From positions 1-5,045 of the forward strand of contig JAFASB010000080.1 in the NCBI GenBank assembly GCA_019244985.1: 5,045 nt of DNA, written 5' to 3'. This stretch comes from Acidimicrobiia bacterium (GTDB taxonomy: Bacteria; Actinomycetota; Acidimicrobiia; Acidimicrobiales; AC-14). The position numbers were made by a program, and so were the translations under genes. Shown here piece by piece: positions 1 through 5,045 of this stretch; positions within the stretch are counted from its first letter, which is position 1, and each line of letters begins with the position of its first letter. The notes under the pieces are model-generated. The model saw nothing but the letters and a program-made list of their open reading frames with translations, ran no database searches and was not told where the DNA came from.

Positions 1-80
1 CACAGCCGGTCGAGGGGGCGCAACAGGTAGCCGCCCGACTCGTACTCAACGGTCAGCTGACCGACTTCGACGTGCATCAT
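1..80 (-). CDS. ABC transporter ATP-binding protein, N-terminal fragment (runs off left edge)
   Basis: Reading leftward from position 80, 26 codons are open to the window edge, giving MMHVEVGQLTVEYESGGY followed by LLRPLDRL. This is the usual beginning of an ABC ATPase: a first beta strand (VEVGQLTVEY) and an aromatic A-loop region around the SGGY stretch, which in the family stacks on adenine. The Walker A, Q-loop, signature and Walker B motifs would lie outside the window, so ATPase activity is inferred. The gene directly follows the FtsX-type permease. The ATG at 80-78 overlaps that gene's TGA (79-77) as ATGA, and a second ATG follows at 77-75. A GAGG at 88-85 lies 4 bases from the first ATG and 7 from the second, so the second may be the true start. 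In the cell it would power the neighbouring permease at the inner face of the membrane. The identification rests on context plus a short N-terminus. Confidence 0.75.
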   Translation of the reverse strand, partial: MMHVEVGQLTVEYESGGYLLRPLDRL

Positions 81-1123
81 GCCCCCTCGAAGGCGAAAGC
101 GGGATCGATCGACAGGACCCGCCGGACGGCCGTCACGCTCGCAGCGGCGGCGACGGCAACGGCGACGCCGACGAGAAGCACTCGGTGCCACCCCGCGATC
201 TCGGCGCGCATCGGCATCATCGGCGCGATCACCCGGGCGAGGACGATGCCCACGGCGCATGCGGTGAGCGCCAGCAGCAGTGCCTGCACGACGACCCCGG
301 CGAGCAAGGAGCGATCCGTCGCTCCGATGGCCTTGAACACGGCGATGTCGCGGACTCGGTCGATCGTCGACAGGTAGACGACCGATCCGATCACGAGCGC
401 AGCGACGACCCACAACAGGGCGAGCACCAAGGTGATCGTCTTGCGGGCGTTCTTGATCGGCGCAATGACGTCACGGAACGTCTCGTCGTTGCTCCGCAGG
501 ATCAGCCCCGTCGGAAGTGAGGGCGGCGAACCCTGCACAGCGATGGTTGTCGCCAACGGCTGTCCGCCGTACGCGATGGCCTGCGCCTCGTCCAGCGTGA
601 CGTAGACACTGGGCACGCCGGCCCGGTAGGTCAGTCCGCTCGTGAGCCCGACGACGCGGACGGCATGACCGTTGACGGTCGCCACGTCACCGATGCCGAC
701 CCCAAGAGACCGCTCGGCGGTGGCCTCACCCTTCGTCAGCGGAGCTCGTCCGTCGACGACCGGGGGGGCAGCGAAGGTCGCCGGCACGACGCCGAGAATG
801 TTGACGTCGGGACGGTCGTTGCCGTGCTCGAGCGTCCCGCGGAGAACAGCAACCGGCGTCGCCGGGCCGCCACGGTCCGCGCCGAACTCGGAGGCGGTCG
901 ACGCGGGAAGCGTCGCCGACGACATGAACGGGCCGGATGTGCCGGCGGGGACGACCCAGCTCCGGGCATGGAAGGCGCCGATCGTGCGGTGGGCCTCGTT
1001 CGGGAAGCTGGCGTTCACGCCGGCAAGCACGAGCGTGAGTCCGAGCACGACCGACGTCCCCACCAGCGCGACCGCGAAGCGCCGCCGGCGCCACGCCAAG
1101 TCGAGGATGCTCATTCGGATCAA
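77..1123 (-). CDS. FtsX/MacB-type ABC transporter permease
   Basis: This is a 348-residue integral membrane protein, complete in the window. Numbering from the TTG at 1123, helix 1 spans about residues 16-36 after a basic stretch (WRRRRF). A large extracytoplasmic domain follows, about 37-229. Three further helices lie near 230-253, 273-299 and 313-335. The segment RVRDIAVFKAIGAT (about 256-269) is the hallmark cytoplasmic coupling stretch of FtsX-like permeases, where the ATPase docks. Size and four-helix topology fit the MacB/FtsX family, which works as a dimer with two ATPase subunits and often moves lipids, peptides or drugs or transmits mechanical signals; the substrate here is unknown. 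The TTG start is preferred because AGGAG (1133-1129) lies 5 bases upstream of it. The ATG at 1114 would have 14 bases of spacing, and an ATG at 1174 lies upstream of that site. The downstream ATPase gene overlaps the stop codon, so the two are translationally coupled. Confidence 0.9.
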   Translation of the reverse strand: MIRMSILDLAWRRRRFAVALVGTSVVLGLTLVLAGVNASFPNEAHRTIGAFHARSWVVPAGTSGPFMSSATLPASTASEFGADRGGPATPVAVLRGTLEHGNDRPDVNILGVVPATFAAPPVVDGRAPLTKGEATAERSLGVGIGDVATVNGHAVRVVGLTSGLTYRAGVPSVYVTLDEAQAIAYGGQPLATTIAVQGSPPSLPTGLILRSNDETFRDVIAPIKNARKTITLVLALLWVVAALVIGSVVYLSTIDRVRDIAVFKAIGATDRSLLAGVVVQALLLALTACAVGIVLARVIAPMMPMRAEIAGWHRVLLVGVAVAVAAAASVTAVRRVLSIDPAFAFEGA

Positions 1124-1128
1124 CTGGG

Positions 1129-1133
1129 CTCCT
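1129..1133 (-). promoter_or_regulatory. Shine-Dalgarno site deciding the permease start
   Basis: AGGAG (minus strand, within AAAGGAGC) sits 5 bases before a TTG codon at 1123 and 14 bases before the in-frame ATG at 1114. The spacing supports TTG initiation, giving an N-terminus LIRMSILDL (initiator Met in practice). Confidence 0.55.
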
Positions 1134-1148
1134 TTCGGTCGAACCGAA
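1134..1148. repeat. Perfect inverted repeat abutting the permease ribosome-binding site
   Basis: TTCGGT-CGA-ACCGAA is a perfect 6-base inverted repeat with a 3-base centre. On the minus strand its last base is directly followed by AGGAG, the permease Shine-Dalgarno site. It could be a small 5'-leader hairpin next to the ribosome-binding site or a short operator. The symmetry is plain in the sequence; the function is inference, and a 6-base arm can occur by chance. Confidence 0.4.
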
Positions 1149-1246
1149 TCCACCGTCGCGGACACCGTGCGCATTTACGAGGTCGACAGATGCACGTCGA
1201 CTGCGCGCGATTACTCATTGGGCCTCGAACGCGACTGCTCGCGACG

Positions 1247-1269
1247 CATTGCAATGGCTTTGCAACGCC
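1247..1269. repeat. Tandem TTGCAA palindromes, 11-base period (candidate operator)
   Basis: CATTGCAATG at 1247-1256 is a perfect 10-base palindrome. Its core TTGCAA (1249-1254) recurs at 1260-1265, exactly 11 bases later, about one DNA helical turn. The two 11-base units ATTGCAATGGC and TTTGCAACGCC match at 8 of 11 positions. A third GCAAC follows at 1271-1275. Same-face repeats of this kind are typical of transcription-factor sites, and the location in a divergent spacer fits. No specific regulator is identified. Confidence 0.4.
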
Positions 1270-1341
1270 GGCAACAGGCTGATCGGCGAACGCGTGACAG
1301 CGCTCGCTGGGATCACGCGGGCGGATGGCCGCACCGGCGTG

Positions 1342-1369
1342 TTGGACCTCCCCTTGATCGTGCTTATCG
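1342..1369 (+). promoter_or_regulatory. Possible weak promoter for the cyclase-ATPase gene
   Basis: TTGGAC (1342-1347) resembles a -35 element and is followed after 16 bases by TTATCG (1364-1369), a poor -10 match. Transcription from here would give a leader of roughly 150 bases. The match is weak, and actinobacterial promoters are often poorly conserved. An alternative is the -10-like TACGAT at 1476-1481, which would give a leader of about 40 bases. Confidence 0.2.
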
Positions 1370-1475
1370 CTCTGCTTCCTTTTCGAGGTGGCGCCTGCTG
1401 CCCGGCGGACGCGTCGTAGCAATATCCGCCCCTCGCCGGAGGAATCAGCGACGCGGGACCCACGGGGGCCTCAAG

Positions 1476-1481
1476 TACGAT
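1476..1481 (+). promoter_or_regulatory. Possible -10 element (TACGAT) close to the cyclase-ATPase gene
   Basis: TACGAT fits the TAnnAT pattern seen in many actinobacterial -10 elements. It lies about 49 bases before the proposed GTG start, leaving room for a short leader with the ribosome-binding site at 1514-1520. The upstream sequence GGGACC (1455-1460) is only a partial -35 match and sits 15 bases away, so support is weak. Confidence 0.25.
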
Positions 1482-1513
1482 GGATACGACGGCGCTTCGA
1501 CGTCGGAAGTGCT

Positions 1514-1520
1514 GGGGAGG
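1514..1520 (+). promoter_or_regulatory. Shine-Dalgarno site deciding the cyclase-ATPase start
   Basis: GGGGAGG ends 9 bases before the GTG at 1530. No comparable site precedes the alternative in-frame GTG at 1509. This, and the position of the first conserved cyclase strand just downstream, sets the start at 1530 although the frame stays open far upstream. Confidence 0.55.
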
Positions 1521-1529
1521 GCAAGGACA

Positions 1530-4500
1530 GTGGCTGGGACTGGGGTCGTGACGTTGTTGTTCACGGACCTCGTCGGCGTGGAGCAGACGCTGGAGCGGCT
1601 CGGAGACGAGGGGTTCGAGCAGGTCCGTCGCACCCACTTCCACCTGCTCCGGGAGGTCGTGGCGCGGCACGGCGGAGCAGAGGTGAAGAACCTCGGCGAG
1701 GGTCTGATGATCGCTATGGCGAGCGCCTCTGCCGCAGTTCGGTGTGCCGTGGAGATCCAGCGTGGCGTCCATCGCCAGAACGCCGCCGGTGGCGAACGAA
1801 TGCAGGTCCGCGTCGGCCTGCACGTGGGTGAGCCGATCCAGGACGAGGCTGACTACTTCGGGACGCCGGTCGTCGTGGCCAAGCGGCTCTGCGACCTCGC
1901 CCAGCCCGGCGAGATTCTGGCGTCGGGGCTCGTGCGGGACCTCGTCGGCGCGCGTCGCGACGTGCAGTTCGACGAGGTGGGACCCGTGGCCCTGAAGGGG
2001 CTCGCGACCCCGACCGAAGCAGTGCGAGTCCTGTGGCAAACGGACGCGACGTCGGCATCCGGCGACGCCGCGGTGCCGCTCCCGGAGTCGCTGGCCCGGC
2101 GCCACCGAAGCCCGTTCGTCGGCCGCGCCGAGCAGTCGCGCGTCCTGACGCAGGGCTGGAAGGCCGCCGCGAACGGTGAGAGGCACATCGCGTTCGTCTC
2201 CGGCGAGCCCGGCATCGGGAAGACCCGCCTCGCGACCGAACTGGCCACCACCGCCCACGCCGACGACGCATGGGTCACCTTCGGTCGGGCGGACGACGAC
2301 CTCGGCGTGCCATACAAGCCGTGGGCGGAGGCGCTCGCCCACCTCATCAACCACGCTCCGGCCGACGTACTTGCCGGCGTGGTGGCCACCAACGGCGCCG
2401 AGCTCGCCCGCTTGGTCCCAGACTTGGAGCGCCGCTTCGACAACCTCCCTGGCCGTCGCAGCAACGATCCCGAGACCGTGCGGTACCTCCTTTGCGAGGC
2501 AGTAGTAGCGCTGCTGCAGGCATTGGCGCAGGCCCGACCCGTCCTTGTGGTCCTCGATGACATGCATTGGGCGGACGCCGCATCGATCGGGCTGCTCCGA
2601 CATGTCTGTCGGAGGATCACCAGCGCCCGCCTGATGATCGTCGCGACGTATCGCGAATCGGACCTTGGGGCGGGGCACCCGCTCATCGACTGCCTCGCCG
2701 CCCTCCGTCGCGAAGAAGGCGTCGACCGCGTTCAGCTGAGCGGGCTGGACGACCTCGAGTTGACCGCCCTCCTTGAAGGTCTCGCCGGGCATTCGCTCGG
2801 GCGGGAGGGTTCGGAGTTCGCGGCGGTGGTGCGCCGGGAGACCGCGGGCAACCCCTTCTATACGCAGGAAGTGCTCCTCCACCTCACCGAAACCGGCGCC
2901 CTCGCCCAGAACAGCGGCGGCCGCTGGGTCGTGAAGGGGTCGTCGGTGACATTCGACCTCCCGGTGAGCGTTCGCGAAGTCGTCGCCAACCGGGTCTGGC
3001 GTCTCGGTGATGAGGCAGCGCAGACCTTGTCGGTCGCCGCCGTCATCGGCGCCGAGTTCGACGTCCCGCTTCTCGCTGCCGTCGTCGACGCCCCACAGGA
3101 CGAGGTCCTCGACGTCCTCGAGGCCGCAGAGGCGGCGGCACTCGTGGCTGAGGTGCCCGGCGCCGTTGACCGGTTCACGTTCGTACACGCCCTGGTCCAA
3201 CAGACGCTGTATATGGACCTCTCCGCGGCGCGGCGCCGCCGGATCCATCGACGCGTTGGCGAGGCGCTCGAGGTGCTCGGCGGGCAAGGCGACCGCGTCG
3301 GGGAACTCGCGCGCCATTGGGGAGCCGCGCTCGAGCCGATCGAAGCCGAGAAGGCGGTCAGCTACGCGATCCAGGCCGGCGAGCGGGCACTGGAGGCTCT
3401 CGCGCCGCACGAGGCCGTCCGCTGGTTCACCCAGGCCGGCGAGCAGATCGACTTGCTCTCGCCCGATTCTGTTCTACGCACGCGCATGCTGGTGGGGCTG
3501 GGGGACGCCCAACGCCAGGTGGGCGATCCCGCCTACCGATCGACATTGCTCGATGCCGGCGCGCGGGCAGTCGCCGCCGGCGACCGGGAACTGCTGGTGC
3601 GGTCTGCCCTCGCGAGCTACCGCGGATTCGTCGGCAGCGTGGGCCACATCGACGACGAGCGCGTGCAGCTCCTGGAGGCGGCGCTTGCCGCGGTCGGCTC
3701 CGACGACTCTGCGGACCGAGCTCGGTTGCTCGCCACTCTGTCCGCAGAGTTGGCGTTCGGAGCACCGTACGAACGCCGCCGGTCCCTCGCTGACGAGGGT
3801 GTTGCGGTCGCACGCCGTACCGGCGACAACTTCGCGCTGCTCGACGCCCTGACGCGCCCCTACGTGGCCCTCGCCGTACCCGAGGCGCTGTCGGACCGAC
3901 TCGCGCGGTCGGCGGAGGCCATTGCCCTCGCCACCTCCGTCGCCGATCCGGTCGCGGGTTTCTGGGCTTTGCACTACGGCGCCATGGACTCCCTCGAAGA
4001 GGGCGACATCGCTACCACCGACGACCGACTCGATCAGTCGCGCGTCCTCGCCGACCGCGTGGCGCAGCCATTCGTCGTGTGGGCTGCGACGCGATTCCAC
4101 TCTCTACGCGTCCTGCTCGGCGGTGACGCCGCAGAGGCGGAAACCGTCGCCACCGAGGCATTCCAGATTGCCGTCGACGCAGGCGAGCCCGACGCGGCAG
4201 TCCTTTTCGGCGGCCAGCTGGCCGCAGTGCGCCGGCACCAGGGCCGTCTGTCAGAGCTCGTCGACGCGCTGCGCACGGTGGCAGCCGACAGCCCGGGGAT
4301 CCCGACATTCGGCGCGGCGGCGGTCCGGGCGGTGCTGGAAGCGGACCCCAACGCCGCTCGCGCCGACCTGCGAAATGCGGCGGCGGCCGGCTTCGTCCAG
4401 CCCTATGACGTCACGTGGCTGGCGGGGATGACGCTCTGGGCAGAGATCGCCGCTGATCTCGGTGAAGAAGGGCCGGCTGCAGCCCTCTACGACGTCCTGG

Positions 4501-4820
4501 CGCCGTGGCGTGGCCACGTCGCGGGCGTGACGACCATTCTCTGCGGCGGCGCCGTCGATCACTTCCTGGGACGGCTGGCAACCGTGCTCGGACGCACCGA
4601 TGCCGGCATCGCCGATCTCCACCAGGCCCTCGTGATGCACGAGTGCCTGAGGGCCCCCTACTGGACAGCGGCGACCGAGGTCGCCCTTGCCACAGCTCTT
4701 CGCGACAGCGATCGCGAAGCCGCGCGCAGGTTTGCGACACAGGCGCATGAGCGAGCGCAGGCGCACGACTGCGGGCGGATCGCCGCGGACGCCGAACAGC
4801 TGCTCTCGGCGCTCACCTAA
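1530..4820 (+). CDS. Class III cyclase-homology domain / STAND ATPase / TPR-like fusion protein
   Basis: This 1096-residue cytoplasmic signalling protein starts at GTG 1530. Residues about 5-170 form a class III adenylate/guanylate cyclase domain: VTLLFTDLVG with metal Asp13, VKNLGEG with adenine-type Lys53, and DYFGTPVVVAKR with Asp108 and Arg119. By alignment from memory to mycobacterial Rv1625c, the second metal Asp is Glu57 and the transition-state Asn is Val115, so catalysis is doubtful. An AAA_16/STAND ATPase follows: FVGR, Walker A GEPGIGKT (225-232), Walker B LDDMHWAD (342-349), ATYRES (372-377) and GNPFYTQEV (440-448). A winged-helix-like segment (about 477-570) leads into an Ala-rich helical, TPR-like tail to the end. 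Mycobacterial relatives such as Rv1358 and Rv2488c have the same order but add a LuxR-type helix-turn-helix; none is seen here. STAND proteins usually switch and oligomerise on ATP binding; the ligand and output are unknown. No membrane segment or signal peptide is visible. Confidence 0.92.
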   Translation: MAGTGVVTLLFTDLVGVEQTLERLGDEGFEQVRRTHFHLLREVVARHGGAEVKNLGEGLMIAMASASAAVRCAVEIQRGVHRQNAAGGERMQVRVGLHVGEPIQDEADYFGTPVVVAKRLCDLAQPGEILASGLVRDLVGARRDVQFDEVGPVALKGLATPTEAVRVLWQTDATSASGDAAVPLPESLARRHRSPFVGRAEQSRVLTQGWKAAANGERHIAFVSGEPGIGKTRLATELATTAHADDAWVTFGRADDDLGVPYKPWAEALAHLINHAPADVLAGVVATNGAELARLVPDLERRFDNLPGRRSNDPETVRYLLCEAVVALLQALAQARPVLVVLDDMHWADAASIGLLRHVCRRITSARLMIVATYRESDLGAGHPLIDCLAALRREEGVDRVQLSGLDDLELTALLEGLAGHSLGREGSEFAAVVRRETAGNPFYTQEVLLHLTETGALAQNSGGRWVVKGSSVTFDLPVSVREVVANRVWRLGDEAAQTLSVAAVIGAEFDVPLLAAVVDAPQDEVLDVLEAAEAAALVAEVPGAVDRFTFVHALVQQTLYMDLSAARRRRIHRRVGEALEVLGGQGDRVGELARHWGAALEPIEAEKAVSYAIQAGERALEALAPHEAVRWFTQAGEQIDLLSPDSVLRTRMLVGLGDAQRQVGDPAYRSTLLDAGARAVAAGDRELLVRSALASYRGFVGSVGHIDDERVQLLEAALAAVGSDDSADRARLLATLSAELAFGAPYERRRSLADEGVAVARRTGDNFALLDALTRPYVALAVPEALSDRLARSAEAIALATSVADPVAGFWALHYGAMDSLEEGDIATTDDRLDQSRVLADRVAQPFVVWAATRFHSLRVLLGGDAAEAETVATEAFQIAVDAGEPDAAVLFGGQLAAVRRHQGRLSELVDALRTVAADSPGIPTFGAAAVRAVLEADPNAARADLRNAAAAGFVQPYDVTWLAGMTLWAEIAADLGEEGPAAALYDVLAPWRGHVAGVTTILCGGAVDHFLGRLATVLGRTDAGIADLHQALVMHECLRAPYWTAATEVALATALRDSDREAARRFATQAHERAQAHDCGRIAADAEQLLSALT

Positions 4821-4847
4821 CCGCCGCCTCTCGGCCGGGCGCCCCCG

Positions 4848-5045
4848 CTAGATCGCTTCGCCGTGGGCGGCGATGCGGTCCCAGTCGAGCTCGATGCCAA
4901 GGCCCGGTCCGCTGGGCATGACGACGTCGCCTGTCGAGTCGATGGTGATCGGCTCGGTGAGCATGAAGTCCCGTGCCTCTGGAATCCATCCCGGCGGGTC
5001 ATAGGGGTATTCGCACCAGCCGCCGTTGGGGACGGCGGCCATGAC
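4848..5045 (-). CDS. Mandelate racemase/muconate lactonizing enzyme family protein, C-terminal fragment (runs off right edge)
   Basis: The last 65 codons of a leftward gene, ending in TAG at 4850-4848, are open to the window edge. The protein contains VPNGGWCEYPYDPPGW, then EARDFMLTEPITIDSTG, then MPSGPGLGIELDWDRI. This is the characteristic end of enolase-superfamily sugar-acid dehydratases and racemases: an aromatic-Glu-Tyr strand at the barrel's end, then a 'P + GPGLGIELD' strand that returns to the capping domain. The Glu in CEYPYD likely corresponds to the active-site Glu of mandelate racemase (Glu317 there); that is inference. Such enzymes use Mg2+ to abstract a proton next to a carboxylate, often in sugar-acid breakdown. 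The substrate cannot be told because the metal ligands and catalytic Lys/His lie outside the window. The gene converges on the cyclase-ATPase gene with 27 bases between stops. Confidence 0.82.
   Translation of the reverse strand, partial: VMAAVPNGGWCEYPYDPPGWIPEARDFMLTEPITIDSTGDVVMPSGPGLGIELDWDRIAAHGEAI

Larger units (their letters stand above)
1124..1529. other. Divergent intergenic region, no convincing gene
   Basis: About 406 bases separate the leftward permease start from the rightward cyclase-ATPase start. I see no open frame with protein-like composition and a ribosome-binding site here, and no RNA gene. It should hold both promoters. Visible structure comprises the inverted repeat at 1134-1148, two GTCGAC palindromes at 1182-1187 and 1196-1201 (14 bases apart), the tandem TTGCAA motifs at 1247-1269, and weak promoter-like sequences on the plus strand. 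I found no convincing minus-strand promoter. Relatively A/T-richer patches (for example near 1208-1220 and 1354-1382) fit a regulatory spacer. Confidence 0.7.

Noticed and set aside
1182..1201. Two GTCGAC palindromes 14 bases apart as an operator
   Set aside because: GTCGAC is common by chance in G+C-rich DNA, and the flanks show no further similarity.
665..1282. A 205-codon plus-strand open frame antisense to the permease
   Set aside because: It has low-complexity charged composition and overlaps the well-supported membrane protein on the other strand.
1120..1422. A 100-codon minus-strand open frame in the divergent spacer
   Set aside because: The composition is Arg/Cys/Pro-rich with no domain, and it overlaps the permease ribosome-binding region. 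Nothing supports translation.
672..1529. Upstream extension of the cyclase-ATPase frame back to an ATG at 672
   Set aside because: The extra 286 residues are low-complexity Arg/Ser/Thr/Pro-rich and mostly antisense to the permease. The GTG at 1530 has a ribosome-binding site and sits just before the first conserved cyclase strand.
1480..1551. A 23-codon plus-strand open frame (ATG 1480, TGA 1549-1551) overlapping the start of the cyclase-ATPase gene
   Set aside because: There is no good ribosome-binding site at proper spacing, and the ATG overlaps a possible -10 element. It could be a leader peptide but cannot be supported.
1215..3410. A 731-codon open frame on the minus strand, antisense to the cyclase-ATPase gene
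   Set aside because: Its product has no recognisable domain. It overlaps a frame with clear cyclase and Walker motifs and is the usual long antisense opening caused by high third-position G+C.
4837..4844. GGGCGCCC palindrome between the convergent genes as a terminator
   Set aside because: It is only 8 bases with no loop and no following T-run, so it cannot form a standard terminator hairpin.

Overview
This is a high-G+C window (roughly two thirds or more G+C by eye) with G/C-rich third codon positions. It holds one complete large gene, one complete permease gene and the ends of two more genes. The large gene fuses a class III nucleotide cyclase domain to a STAND-type ATPase and a helical-repeat tail. 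That fusion, with GTG and TTG starts and high G+C, points to an actinobacterium (Actinomycetota; a less-studied soil or environmental lineage is possible). The assignment is inference from style and not from a marker gene.

Layout. Positions 1-80 (minus) are the first 26 codons of an ABC transporter ATP-binding protein that runs off the left edge. Positions 77-1123 (minus) are a four-helix FtsX/MacB-type ABC permease whose stop codon overlaps the ATPase start, so the two form a translationally coupled transporter operon read leftward. Positions 1124-1529 are a gene-free divergent spacer. It carries a perfect inverted repeat touching the permease ribosome-binding site, a tandem pair of TTGCAA palindromes one helical turn apart, and weak promoter-like sequences for the rightward gene. 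Positions 1530-4820 (plus) encode a 1096-residue cyclase-homology/STAND ATPase/TPR-like protein. Positions 4848-5045 (minus) are the C-terminal 65 residues of an enolase-superfamily (mandelate racemase/muconate lactonizing enzyme type) protein that converges on it.

How the parts may relate. The permease and ATPase should work together as a membrane complex. The cyclase-STAND protein looks like a cytoplasmic signalling ATPase. Its cyclase domain keeps the first metal Asp, both adenine-specifying residues and the transition-state Arg, but has Glu for the second metal Asp and Val for the transition-state Asn. It may therefore be a weak enzyme or a nucleotide-sensing module. It ends without the LuxR-type DNA-binding domain found in several relatives. 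Divergent placement allows shared control with the transporter, but nothing in the sequence proves it. The enolase-superfamily gene appears to belong to a separate catabolic unit.

No tRNA, rRNA, CRISPR array, insertion sequence or clear rho-independent terminator was seen. The most interesting item is the degenerate cyclase-ATPase fusion; I do not see clear evidence of a wholly new system.
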